The notes beneath the pieces were generated by a model. The model was not told the origin of the DNA. It saw nothing but the letters and a program-made list of their open reading frames with translations, and did not search any database. From Pollutimonas harenae (GTDB taxonomy: Bacteria; Pseudomonadota; Gammaproteobacteria; Burkholderiales; Burkholderiaceae_B): a stretch of DNA of 64,000 nt. The translations under genes were made by a program, and so were the position numbers. Numbering within the stretch: position 1 is the stretch's first letter; each line of letters starts with the position of its first letter. This document shows, piece after piece, positions 7,828 through 16,097 of the stretch. The stretch spans positions 124,001 through 188,000 of the forward strand of contig NZ_SDQD01000001.1 of assembly GCF_004153685.1 (NCBI RefSeq), in the 5' to 3' direction.

Positions 7828-9176
7828 TTGTTACCTTCCCAGCTCGCCAGCCCGTGTTCCGTCCCCGCATACCCCACTGGATGACCAAACCGCTCCTGCA
7901 TGACCACGCTCAGTTTCTTCTCTGCGCTCGCAACCCAGCCTCCCGACCTCACCGCATACTTGTCAGCATTCCGTGCCTCTGCCGGCTCTTGACCTTCTTG
8001 AGCCAGAGCTTTAGCGCGCTTAAGCATGTATTGACGGAATTTCACAAGACCAATATCGGTCGCACCGAGATTCTCCTTGCTACGGTCAACGATGGGACCC
8101 TGGCTGTTTTGTACGGCAGCATCCTGCTCCGATACCCCTTTGATACCAGTAAAGCTGCTGTGCTTTTGCTCTTCACGATCAAGCAGATAATCGTTATGTG
8201 GGCCACGTATCGGATAATAATTTTCGTCCACTTCGGCATGTACCGTCATGCCTTTGCGGCATGCTTCGCGCTCCTCTTCGGTAAGAGGGCGATCAGGATT
8301 CCATGTGTAGTTATAGATCCAGCACGAGGTATCACTAGCAGGCGCCCACGTCTGGCCATGATAGTTTTCGCCAGGAAAAGCGCTGGGCACCAAAGCGTGG
8401 TTGGGCATCAAAAACTGAGCAATACGCCAGTAGAGTTCATCGTTATCGGCCTGCCTTGCTCCACCGATTGTTAGCCCTGCCGGAAACTCGTTGATCTCGA
8501 ACTTGGGCATCGGATCTTCTTTGACCCAACGAATCCGATCATTCTTGACGCTTTGCGACCCAATGGCTGCGTGCTGCATTAGGTCCAGTGCTTTCTTTTC
8601 GTCCGATGCGATCACCATATGCAAAAACGAAAAATGAGCCGTGTCTATGGCACCCTCGAGACACTGTACCCAATTGCAATCCTGCCATTTTTTGGACACA
8701 TAACGATGGGACTCAGGAACCAGCAGAAACTCCATGCTGTGCAAGTCGGGCATATGCTCGGCTGGTCCAAGATAAGCCCAGATAATATTGCCAGCCTCTT
8801 TGACCGGATATGCCGTGATCTTCATACGGTCTTTGTATGGAGAATTACAGGGGGCTGTTGGCATGTCGACGCAATTGCCTTCTACGTCGAATTTCCAGCC
8901 ATGAAACACACAACGCAGTCCCCCTTCTTCGTTACGGCCGTAATACAAATTGGCTCCCCGGTGAGGGCACACCGGATGAACCAGCCCAAGACGCCCATCG
9001 GAATCCCGGAACGCGAGCAAGTCCTCACCCAGGATCTTCACTTTTTTCTGGGGACATCCAGGCTCTGGCAGCTCTTCCGATAGCAGGATCGGCATCCAGA
9101 ATCGTCTTAGAAGTTGTCCCATTGGCGTGTCCGGACCCGCACTAGTCAATAATTCGTTATCTTCTTTCGTCAACAT
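7824..9176 (-). CDS. Rieske non-heme iron oxygenase, phthalate-4,5-dioxygenase-like alpha subunit
   Basis: 450 residues. The Rieske [2Fe-2S] ligands are C70, H72, C89 and H92 (CPHRG and CVFHGW). The catalytic mononuclear iron site begins with IDTAHFSFLH, giving H181 and H186, with D178 as the inter-subunit electron-relay aspartate. Length and spacing fit the homo-oligomeric phthalate 4,5-dioxygenase/LigXa group, which hydroxylates or O-demethylates aromatic acids. No flavin/[2Fe-2S] reductase of the usual type is present; a rubredoxin lies 59 bases upstream and a rubredoxin reductase downstream. The aldolase ATG overlaps its stop. A small divergent IclR regulator probably controls the operon. 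Confidence 0.9.
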   Translation of the reverse strand: MLTKEDNELLTSAGPDTPMGQLLRRFWMPILLSEELPEPGCPQKKVKILGEDLLAFRDSDGRLGLVHPVCPHRGANLYYGRNEEGGLRCVFHGWKFDVEGNCVDMPTAPCNSPYKDRMKITAYPVKEAGNIIWAYLGPAEHMPDLHSMEFLLVPESHRYVSKKWQDCNWVQCLEGAIDTAHFSFLHMVIASDEKKALDLMQHAAIGSQSVKNDRIRWVKEDPMPKFEINEFPAGLTIGGARQADNDELYWRIAQFLMPNHALVPSAFPGENYHGQTWAPASDTSCWIYNYTWNPDRPLTEEEREACRKGMTVHAEVDENYYPIRGPHNDYLLDREEQKHSSFTGIKGVSEQDAAVQNSQGPIVDRSKENLGATDIGLVKFRQYMLKRAKALAQEGQEPAEARNADKYAVRSGGWVASAEKKLSVVMQERFGHPVGYAGTEHGLASWEGNK

Positions 9177-9235
9177 CTCGCTGTTTTTCCTTATGAATTA
9201 CGCTTTCGGCAAGCACATATAGGCCGTGCCAGTTT

Positions 9236-9472
9236 TCAGATTTCCACCATCTCGAATTCGTCCTTGCCCACGCCGCAGTCCGGACAGGTCCAATCATCCG
9301 GCACGTCGGCCCAGCGTGTGCCTGGCGCAACCCCATTAGCCGGGTCTCCAGCACTTTCGTCATAAACCCAGCCACACAGAATGCAAATCCACGCTGCATA
9401 CGGCTCGCCTTCCGATGGCTGCCCACCAGCCATCAGAGTTTGCTCATTCGTAGAAAAACTTGTCATTTCCAT
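9236..9472 (-). CDS. Rubredoxin
   Basis: 78 residues with the two Cys-x2-Cys knuckles of a mononuclear Fe(SCys)4 centre: C30/C33 ([10 protein letters not shown]) and C63/C66 ([11 protein letters not shown]). The core matches ordinary ~54-residue rubredoxins and carries a ~25-residue N-terminal extension ([11 protein letters not shown]) of unknown role. ATG at 9472 has AAGGAG eight bases upstream. It is the first gene of the oxygenase operon and is the likely electron carrier from the rubredoxin reductase (2976-4130) to the Rieske oxygenase; that partnership is inferred from position. Confidence 0.95.
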   Translation of the reverse strand: MEMTSFSTNEQTLMAGGQPSEGEPYAAWICILCGWVYDESAGDPANGVAPGTRWADVPDDWTCPDCGVGKDEFEMVEI

Positions 9473-9523
9473 GCCACGGCTCCTTGCATTAGGCTAGTAG
9501 GCGATTGTGCTAATCTACCTACA

Positions 9524-9576
9524 TTCAATACATGCCTCTATCAACGTTTCATTATTTAGAACATCGTTCAATACAT
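9524..9576. promoter_or_regulatory. Candidate IclR operator between rubredoxin and iclR-type gene
   Basis: The divergent spacer holds a direct repeat TTCAATACAT at 9524-9533 and 9567-9576, start-to-start 43 bases (about four helical turns). The second copy is the right half of an imperfect dyad, TAGAA-N5-TTCAA, at 9558-9571. A closely similar dyad occurs ahead of the Bug gene (11467-11481). Position and recurrence suggest the binding site of the adjacent IclR regulator. Confidence 0.45.
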
Positions 9577-9583
9577 CAACACA

Positions 9584-10405
9584 ATGGCAAGCTCTTCTGG
9601 TCACACTCCCATTCGATCACTGGCCGAATACGACGGGGACCCACAGTTCGCCATGACACTGGCGAAAGGGCTAGAGCTACTTAGCTGTTTCACACCTGAA
9701 AAACCCATCCTTGGCAACAAGGAGCTGTCGGAGCTCATGGGTCTTTCAAAATCGACCATTTCCCGGTTTACCTATACCTTGTCACGGCTGGGATACATGA
9801 CTACCGACAAGAACTCTGGAAAGTTCCAGCTGGGGTCAGCGGTTCTGTCCATTGGCTACCCGCTGCTAGCCAATATCGCGCTTCGGCAGATCGCCAGGCC
9901 GCTTATGAGCGAGTTGGCCGAGTACGCACAAGGTTCAGTGTCAATGGGTATTCGAGACCGCTTGAACATCACGTATATCGAAACCAGTCGACACCGATCC
10001 ATCTTCAACTCGCAGATGTCGGATATAGGGCTATCGATTTCTTTGGCGGGAAGTGCCATTGGGCGCGCATACTTATGCGGCTGCAACCCAACGGCACGTA
10101 CGCAATTGCTCAATGAGCTGCAGGTCAAGCAGCCAGAACAATGGAGCAAACACAAAGACAAGGTGATGCAAAGCTTTGACGACTATGAAAAGTTCGGATT
10201 TTGCATTGCCCAGGGCGATATCCGCCCTGATGTTTATAGTGTAGGAGTGCCGCTGGGGTATTTAAGCAATGGCCAGCTCATCGTTTTCAACTGTGTGATC
10301 CACGCCTACCAAGCAAAAAATGACAGGCTTGAGAACGACATCGGGCCCAAACTCGCAGCCTTGGTAAAAAACCTGGATAACTTTGCGCTGACCAATACGG
10401 CATAA
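9584..10405 (+). CDS. IclR-family transcriptional regulator
   Basis: 273 residues. The winged helix-turn-helix lies at about residues 25-85 (NKELSELMGLSKSTISRF), followed by the GAF-like effector-binding domain typical of IclR regulators of aromatic and organic-acid catabolism. It is divergent from the rubredoxin-oxygenase operon and convergent with the Bug receptor gene 6 bases downstream, so it probably controls both. The ATG at 9584 immediately follows the repeat region; no strong Shine-Dalgarno sequence is visible, which is consistent with low expression. Confidence 0.9.
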   Translation: MASSSGHTPIRSLAEYDGDPQFAMTLAKGLELLSCFTPEKPILGNKELSELMGLSKSTISRFTYTLSRLGYMTTDKNSGKFQLGSAVLSIGYPLLANIALRQIARPLMSELAEYAQGSVSMGIRDRLNITYIETSRHRSIFNSQMSDIGLSISLAGSAIGRAYLCGCNPTARTQLLNELQVKQPEQWSKHKDKVMQSFDDYEKFGFCIAQGDIRPDVYSVGVPLGYLSNGQLIVFNCVIHAYQAKNDRLENDIGPKLAALVKNLDNFALTNTA

Positions 10406-10411
10406 CACTTA

Positions 10412-11386
10412 TTATTGCGGCACCACACCCACTTGTTTCATAAAACCAGGCCAACGCCCTGCCTCTTTCTTGATCAACGCAGAGAATTCTTCCGGGGTGC
10501 TGCCTTTTATCGCTATCCCGGTGCTGCTCAGCGAAGCTACGAAATCAGGGCTGGAGATAATTGAATTAACATCCTTCGATAGTTGGTCAATGGCGTTAGC
10601 CGGGGTACCAGCACGAGCAATCAAGCCCCACCAAACACGAATATCGACACTGGAGAAGCCCACTTCGTCCATACTTGGCACGTCTTTCAAAGAGTCGGAA
10701 CGCTGATCACCCGTGACCGCCAGAATGCGAAGTTTTCCTGCCTGGGCCTGCGGTATTACCGTCGAGCCGCCATCAAAAATCATCGTTACTACACCGCTCA
10801 TCACATCGGTCAAGGCTGGCACGCTTCCCTTGTAAGGCACGTGGAGCAAATCGATTCCGCCTTCTTGCGCAAACAACTCTCCGGCCAGATGTAGGCTACT
10901 GCCCATTCCGAGCGAGGCATAAGACAATTCACCCGACTTCGACTTGGCGAAATCGACAAGTTCCTTCACATTTTTCACTGGAACATCTGAACTGACAGCC
11001 AGAAACAACGGCGTCGAAAACAAGGTTGTGATGGGAGCTACGTCTGTTACGGGATCATAAGATAGTTTTTTAAAAGACCCCAGGTTGGTCGCAAGACTTG
11101 TCATTGACCCCAGAAAGACCGTGTATCCATCGGCAGGGGCTCTAAGCATGTTTTCCATGCCGATAATTTGACTGGCCCCAGGCTTGTTCTCCACGATAAC
11201 AGGCTGATTGCGCTTCTTTTGGAGACCATCCGCCAATAAACGGGAAAATGTGTCCCCAAGACCACCAGGTGGATAAGGAACGATAAACCGGAGAGGTTTA
11301 TCGGTATATTTCGCGGTGTCCTGGGCCAATGAGACACCAGGAAGTACCAGGCTGCATACAAGCAAAGCCTTGAGGAGTGAATTCAT
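10412..11386 (-). CDS. Bug-family tripartite tricarboxylate transporter substrate-binding protein
   Basis: 324 residues with a Sec signal peptide ending near LAQD (residues 1-21) and the Bug signature RFIVPYPPGGLGDTFSR just after it. Such periplasmic receptors bind carboxylates; many in Alcaligenaceae are orphans without their TctAB membrane partners, as here. Glycine-rich FDGGSTVIP and the C-terminal EEFSALIKKE pattern also fit the family. Its upstream region has a dyad like that at the iclR-type promoter (11467-11481), so it may capture the substrate of the oxygenase operon. Confidence 0.92.
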   Translation of the reverse strand: MNSLLKALLVCSLVLPGVSLAQDTAKYTDKPLRFIVPYPPGGLGDTFSRLLADGLQKKRNQPVIVENKPGASQIIGMENMLRAPADGYTVFLGSMTSLATNLGSFKKLSYDPVTDVAPITTLFSTPLFLAVSSDVPVKNVKELVDFAKSKSGELSYASLGMGSSLHLAGELFAQEGGIDLLHVPYKGSVPALTDVMSGVVTMIFDGGSTVIPQAQAGKLRILAVTGDQRSDSLKDVPSMDEVGFSSVDIRVWWGLIARAGTPANAIDQLSKDVNSIISSPDFVASLSSTGIAIKGSTPEEFSALIKKEAGRWPGFMKQVGVVPQ

Positions 11387-11466
11387 AAAAGTTCGTCTCT
11401 GTGTTTTGTTGTCGGAATAGACAATCTAGACAATAAAAAAATTGAGTCAATTTTTATTTGAATATT

Positions 11467-11481
11467 TTGAACACTATTCAA
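11467..11481. promoter_or_regulatory. Dyad matching the IclR-region motif, upstream of the Bug gene
   Basis: TTGAA-N5-TTCAA, a perfect 5-bp dyad about 80 bases ahead of the Bug start. Over 22 bases it shares 16 positions with the dyad at 9555-9576 next to the regulator. It lies in an AT-rich stretch, so some similarity may be chance. Confidence 0.4.
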
Positions 11482-11535
11482 TCTATGAGAACAAACCAAG
11501 CACAGGTATCGCAGATACCGTAGACCCTCAAAGCA

Positions 11536-11569
11536 TTCAGGTGCTCAATTTTGTGATTGAGCACCTGAA
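11536..11569. repeat. Perfect 14-bp inverted repeat
   Basis: TTCAGGTGCTCAAT at 11536-11549 and its exact complement at 11556-11569 enclose a 6-base loop. It stands 57 bases beyond the YegP-like stop and about 150 bases ahead of the Bug start, with no U-tract after it on the minus strand. It may end the YegP-like transcript, or act as an operator. Confidence 0.6.
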
Positions 11570-11625
11570 AAATTGCCGGCCGCTAGCCGCAGCCCTGAAA
11601 GATTGCAAAAGTTACTTAAACCCTC

Positions 11626-11961
11626 TTAAGCCAGCGTCTCATCAATCAATGCGCCTGGCGCATGATTTTTTACTGACAGTATGCCGTTGTTGCGTGATGC
11701 CTCGGCCTCGTAGAGCTGACTGGTGCCGATGACCTGGCCATTCGTGGCTTTCAGATTGAACATGTACTTGCCAGACTGAGACTGCTTGCTCTCGAACATA
11801 GCATCGTTCGTTGCGTTTTTCTTGACTGACTCAACCCCGTTCAAACACGACGCCTTGGTCTTATAACCTTCGCTGGAAAGAATGGACTGCCCATTGCTGG
11901 CATTCAGCCTGAAACGGAACTCACCAGCTTTGTCTTTATAAATTTCGAATTTTCCGGCCAT
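11626..11961 (-). CDS. YegP-like DUF1508 tandem-repeat protein
   Basis: 111 residues made of two copies of the ~50-residue DUF1508 fold. Copy one begins FEIYKDKAGEFRFRLNASNG (residues 5-24) and copy two FESKQSQSGKYMFNLKATNG (about 56-75); each is followed by an I-x-x-S-x-x-Y and a GI/GV-x-S-V-KK element. Bacterial YegP-type proteins share this; molecular function is unknown. ATG at 11961 is preceded by AAGGAG. It stands alone on the minus strand, flanked by the class II aldolase gene and a strong hairpin. Confidence 0.88.
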   Translation of the reverse strand: MAGKFEIYKDKAGEFRFRLNASNGQSILSSEGYKTKASCLNGVESVKKNATNDAMFESKQSQSGKYMFNLKATNGQVIGTSQLYEAEASRNNGILSVKNHAPGALIDETLA

Positions 11962-12243
11962 GAAAACGCTCCTTTTGTGCAGAAGAATTAGTACCCGAGA
12001 TCAGGCAAGGGCTAGGCAAGAGTATCAGATTTTGATGACAGGCTGTGATATGGGAAATGATAGGCTTTGTAAACGCTGGGACGTAGCGGGACTTCACTGA
12101 CCAGGGAAGAGGTTGAAATGTGGTCCACGAGGAACCTGCAAGCCAGCCGCAATCGACGGGAATACGGCTGGTATCGATGACTCGATTGCTGATCACGGAG
12201 GTTGCTGTAAGACCCGGTGCGACGCAATTGAGTGGCCTATGCG
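11962..12243. other. 282-bp spacer, possible LysR C-terminal remnant
   Basis: No intact gene is seen between the YegP-like gene and the class II aldolase. One minus-strand frame (12012-12227) includes YSRRLRLACRFLVDHIS, which resembles the final helix of LysR regulators, but the frame has no sensible start and the likeness is short. The promoter and ribosome site of the YegP-like gene must lie at its left end. Confidence 0.35.
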
Positions 12244-13071
12244 TCATACGTCATAACCCGGCGCTAAACGTGTCAGCTTGCGCAGCAATGCCGGCCACTC
12301 CCTGTTGTGCGTACTGGAAAAATCGTCCTGCCATTGTTGTGCGGTCAATGCACATATCTTCTGATCGGGTATCCTGATCGGACGGTTGCCTGCGGTGGCC
12401 AGTAATTGCGCCCTGGCCGCCTTTTCCAGATAAAACATTTCCACAAAGGCAGCACCTACCGACTTACCCACCGTAAGCGTGCCGTGATTACGCAGCACAA
12501 GGGCGTTATGGCTGCCCAAAGCGTTTATCAGGCGCTTGCGCTCATCGTTGGATAGCGCGATACCTTCATAATCGTGGTAGCCGATGCGCTCATAGAATCG
12601 CATGGCATGCTGGGTTAGAGGCAGCAGCCCCTCTTCCAATATCGACAAGGCCATGCCATGCTCGGTATGCAAATGCATGATGCTTACGGCATCTTCCCTT
12701 ACCTGATGTATGCCCCCGTGAATCACGAATCCTGCCGCATTCGGGCGATACTTGCTCTCGCCAATGATATTTCCGTCCAGGTCGATCTTTACCAATGAAG
12801 AGGCGGTAATCTCATCAAACCCAAGCCCCAGCGGATTGACTAGAAAATGGTGTTCGGGCCCAGGCACTTTCGCAGAAATATGCGTATAGATCAGATCATC
12901 CCATCCATGCAAAGCGCACAGCCGATAAGCTGCCGCCAGGTCGACACGTACGGCCTTTTCTTCTGGTGTGATTCCCACGACATCAGGCTTACTCCGGGAC
13001 GCCAGCTCAAAGCCATTATTTGAGGCGGCCTCTTCGGCAACTGGTGAAAGCCGTGTATGCTCAACTGACAT
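12244..13071 (-). CDS. Class II aldolase/adducin-family protein
   Basis: 275 residues from the ATG at 13071, chosen because GAGGAA lies a few bases upstream; a longer frame from 13128 would cross the presumed operator. The zinc-aldolase landmarks are present: HGWDDLIYTHISAK, the metal histidines in MHLHTEHG and the later LRNHGTLTVG. Relatives include fuculose-phosphate aldolase, ribulose-phosphate epimerase and decarboxylases, so the exact reaction is open. It is transcribed divergently from a TetR regulator, with a palindrome between the two. Confidence 0.88.
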   Translation of the reverse strand: MSVEHTRLSPVAEEAASNNGFELASRSKPDVVGITPEEKAVRVDLAAAYRLCALHGWDDLIYTHISAKVPGPEHHFLVNPLGLGFDEITASSLVKIDLDGNIIGESKYRPNAAGFVIHGGIHQVREDAVSIMHLHTEHGMALSILEEGLLPLTQHAMRFYERIGYHDYEGIALSNDERKRLINALGSHNALVLRNHGTLTVGKSVGAAFVEMFYLEKAARAQLLATAGNRPIRIPDQKICALTAQQWQDDFSSTHNREWPALLRKLTRLAPGYDV

Positions 13072-13092
13072 TGCTTCCTCACTGTAATTTAG

Positions 13093-13110
13093 ATACGATA
13101 CGTACAGTAT
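13093..13110. promoter_or_regulatory. Candidate TetR operator
   Basis: An 18-bp near-palindrome, ATAC-GA-TACGTA-CA-GTAT, lies in the spacer between the divergent class II aldolase and TetR genes. Only two symmetric pairs fail to match. It is placed to overlap both promoters, as is usual for TetR autoregulation. Confidence 0.5.
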
Positions 13111-13142
13111 ATAAATTAATTGATGCAAGTCAAGAAAAACTC

Positions 13143-13745
13143 ATGCCTACTTCTACGCCCATAATCACCAAAAATCCCAGAGGACGCCCTCGCAGCAAAG
13201 AAGCAGAAGATGCGGTTTTGAATGCAACTTATCGACTGCTATCAGAAAAAGGGCTGCATTTAACGACAATAGAAGCTATTGCCCAAGAGTCCAAAGTCAG
13301 CAAGGCAACGATATATAGGTGGTGGCCCAATCGCGCTGCAATCATCATGTCAGCTTTTTTAAAGGCATCGCGAAACTCGATCCCCTATCCTGATGACTTT
13401 TCTGAAGACGATGTCGTAAAGAGACTGTCGAGCATGGGGAGGGAGTTCCTGGGCCCCATAGGCAAAATGATGGCTGCGCTGATTGCAGAGGGATTGTCCG
13501 ACCCCGTCTTTGCCGAGGAATTTCGAGCCGGCTATATCAATGCCCGTCGTGAGGACGGCATCAACATCGTGAACGCAGCCATCGCAAAAGGCCTTATCAA
13601 GAAGGCCGATCCGCACACAGTTCTGGATGTAATTTACGCACCGCTATACTACCGGCTGATGGTTGGGCATCAGCCGCTGTCTGACAAATTTGTCAAAGAG
13701 TATTTAAGTTTGGCAATGACAGGGATCTTGAGCAATAAAGCTTAG
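13143..13745 (+). CDS. TetR/AcrR-family transcriptional regulator
   Basis: 200 residues from ATG 13143. After a basic NPRGRPRSKEAE arm comes the TetR helix-turn-helix (TTIEAIAQESKVSKATIYRW, residues about 40-59), then a helical ligand domain with a TetR_C-like C-terminus. The longer frame from 13020 would run through the operator and start of the divergent gene, so it is rejected. It likely represses itself and the class II aldolase gene; the inducer is unknown. Confidence 0.9.
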   Translation: MPTSTPIITKNPRGRPRSKEAEDAVLNATYRLLSEKGLHLTTIEAIAQESKVSKATIYRWWPNRAAIIMSAFLKASRNSIPYPDDFSEDDVVKRLSSMGREFLGPIGKMMAALIAEGLSDPVFAEEFRAGYINARREDGINIVNAAIAKGLIKKADPHTVLDVIYAPLYYRLMVGHQPLSDKFVKEYLSLAMTGILSNKA

Positions 13746-13776
13746 CTGGTGCGCATACAACACCGTTCCGGCAGCG

Positions 13777-14745
13777 TTATTTCAGCCCTACTTTCTCGAC
13801 CAACGCCCGGTTCGATGCCAGCTCTTGCTCGATATTGTCAGCAAATTCCTGTGGCGTACTGGTGGCAGGAATATTATTGCTGTCTATCAGCAATTTCTGA
13901 ATTTCGGGTGTGGCCACTACCTGGTTGATCTCTTTATTGAGCTTTGCCACGATGGCCTCTGGCGTTTTGCCTGGGGCAAAAAAGCCGAATACCGACATCT
14001 TGTTCGCTTCGGCGTAGCCCAGCTCACTGAAGGTAGGCACATCGGGTAATGACTCTACGCGCGCGGGTGCCGCAATGGCCAGGGGCACAAACGTGCCATT
14101 GGCCAGGTTGGATTTAATGGCGGGGCTCATATTGGTGGAGATCAGCTCAAACTGACCGCCCAAGGCATCGGTCAGTTGCTGGCCCGCCCCCTTGTAAGGA
14201 ATATGCGTAACCTCTATCTTGCCAACCTGCTGCAACTGCTCCAGCATCAAATGCCCTAAAGAGCCCTGCCCCGACGTCGACCAGCGCAACGCTCCAGGCT
14301 CGGCCTGCGACTGCGAAATCACGTCTGCGATACTTTTGCCACTGAATGCTTTGGTGCCCAACAAGATGACCGGGGACACCATGACACTACCGATCGGTGC
14401 AATATCTTTCTGTGGATCGTAGGGTACCTCGCGAATCGCAGGCGACAATACCAATGGGCTGACGGATGAAAACCCTATGGTGTATCCGTCGGCCGGTGCT
14501 CGGGCCACTTCGTTCATGCCTACCGTTCCGCCTGCACCACCCTTGTTCTCGACCACGAACGACTCGCCCAGGCGCTCGCTCAGTTTGTCTGAAATGGCAC
14601 GTGTAACACTGTCGCTGACACCGCCAGGAGGATAAACGACGATGACCCGCACGGATTTTTGAGGCCAGTCGGCTGCAAAAGCGGTGGCTGAGACGACTGC
14701 CAGCACAGCGGTAAGCAGCGCGCGATGAATTATTCTGGAGCGCAT
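13777..14745 (-). CDS. Bug-family substrate-binding protein
   Basis: 322 residues. The signal peptide (residues 1-24, ending ATAFAADW) is followed by the Bug motif VRVIVVYPPGGVSD and later GGAGGTVGMNEVARA and IPYKGAGQQLTDALGG. It is the last gene of a minus-strand run gntR-dctPQM-bug, so a receptor of the tripartite tricarboxylate type is placed behind a full TRAP transporter of a different family. No TctA/TctB permease is visible. The gap to dctM is 77 bases with no obvious terminator. Confidence 0.92.
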   Translation of the reverse strand: MRSRIIHRALLTAVLAVVSATAFAADWPQKSVRVIVVYPPGGVSDSVTRAISDKLSERLGESFVVENKGGAGGTVGMNEVARAPADGYTIGFSSVSPLVLSPAIREVPYDPQKDIAPIGSVMVSPVILLGTKAFSGKSIADVISQSQAEPGALRWSTSGQGSLGHLMLEQLQQVGKIEVTHIPYKGAGQQLTDALGGQFELISTNMSPAIKSNLANGTFVPLAIAAPARVESLPDVPTFSELGYAEANKMSVFGFFAPGKTPEAIVAKLNKEINQVVATPEIQKLLIDSNNIPATSTPQEFADNIEQELASNRALVEKVGLK

Positions 14746-14822
14746 GGATCTTATCCTTAAGATATGTTGGATACATCAAGAGGACGAAAATTGTACTGCG
14801 CTTGCACCCCAGGCGCTCCCGA

Positions 14823-16097
14823 TCAAAGATTATTAGGCAACCACGTTACTAGCTGTGGGAAGAAGTACACGATCACAACACTGGCCAGCATAATGAAGAT
14901 AAAAGGTACAACTCCGCGCGCCACAACCCCCAAAGGAGTGCCCGCAATGGCTTGAATCACAAACAAATTCAGGCCTACCGGAGGGGTGATCAAAGCGAGC
15001 TCGATCAAGATGACAAAGTAGATGCCAAACCAGATCGGGTCGATACCCAGGCCCAGTACCGTAGGAAAGAGCACAGGTACCATGATCAGCAGCATCGACA
15101 GGCTTTCCAGAAACAAACCGATGACCAGCAAGATGACCGTCACCAGCAGCAGGAACCCGTCTACCGACGAAATATGTACGTCTACCAGTTCAGACAACAT
15201 GGCGGGCACCTGATACAACGTGATGGCCTTGCCAAAGATCTTTGCACCGATGACGATAAGAAACAACACAATGGTGGTTTTCAGGGTCTGGTTGACTGCT
15301 GCCAGAAAACTTTTCAGTGTTAGTGTGCGCAGTACAAACGCCGTGAGCAGGAACGATGCAAACGCCCCCACAGCCGACGCCTCGGTGGGAGTAAATGCGC
15401 CCGCATAAATCCCGCCTATGATCAGGACAGCCAGGACAATCGTAGGCGCTGCGCGCAGCGTGGCCGTCATGCGCTCACGGCTGGAGCATGCCTCTTGCCG
15501 CTGATGCAGCCCTGTGGCCCAGGCATATGCCACTGTGTAGATACTAAATAGAGCCAGAAGCAGAATGCCTGGGCCAACACCAGCCATGAATAGCTTGCCG
15601 ATGCTTTCTTCTGTAATCACTCCGTATACGATCAAGGGGATGGAGGGCGGGATCAAGATGCCCAGCGTTCCCCCTGCGGCAAGCAGACCTAGCGTAAAGC
15701 TTTTGTCATACCCTCGCTTGACCATCTCGGGGATGGCTACAGTACCAACCGTTGCAGCTGTCGCGACCGAGCTGCCCGAAATCGCAGAGAAGATTCCGCA
15801 AGAAACCAATGCAGACAGTCCCAGGCCGCCGGGCAAATGCCCCACCCATTTCTGCACAGCGTCGAACAAATCCTTACCCACGCCACCCTTGAGCAACAGG
15901 TTGGACATCAACAGGAAAAGTGGAACGGACAACAGTACAAAATTATCCAGTGCACCATGAAGGTTCTGTGCCACCATCGCCAGCGGCAGCCCTTTGATAA
16001 TGAGCAGACCTGCACCGAGGCCCGCCAGCGAGAAAGCAACAGGTACGCCTAGAAAAAGCAGGGTCAGCAGAGCAAGAGCAATATAAAGTAATGTCAC
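14823..16097 (-). CDS. dctM: TRAP transporter large permease (DctM type)
   Basis: 424 residues, nearly entirely hydrophobic, about 11-12 membrane segments. Landmarks are FLGVPVAFSLAGLGAG at the N-terminus, PLFLLMSNLLLKGG, the conserved GGTLGILIPPSIPLIVYG and GAFTPTEASAVGAF, and the C-terminal TPPVGLNLFVIQAIAG. It is the sodium-driven translocation subunit. Its ATG overlaps the small permease stop by 4 bp. Confidence 0.95.
   Translation of the reverse strand: MTLLYIALALLTLLFLGVPVAFSLAGLGAGLLIIKGLPLAMVAQNLHGALDNFVLLSVPLFLLMSNLLLKGGVGKDLFDAVQKWVGHLPGGLGLSALVSCGIFSAISGSSVATAATVGTVAIPEMVKRGYDKSFTLGLLAAGGTLGILIPPSIPLIVYGVITEESIGKLFMAGVGPGILLLALFSIYTVAYAWATGLHQRQEACSSRERMTATLRAAPTIVLAVLIIGGIYAGAFTPTEASAVGAFASFLLTAFVLRTLTLKSFLAAVNQTLKTTIVLFLIVIGAKIFGKAITLYQVPAMLSELVDVHISSVDGFLLLVTVILLVIGLFLESLSMLLIMVPVLFPTVLGLGIDPIWFGIYFVILIELALITPPVGLNLFVIQAIAGTPLGVVARGVVPFIFIMLASVVIVYFFPQLVTWLPNNL

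Noticed and set aside
13020-13142. N-terminal extension of the TetR gene
   Set aside because: It would cross the operator and promoter of the divergent aldolase gene; the TetR fold starts after ATG 13143.
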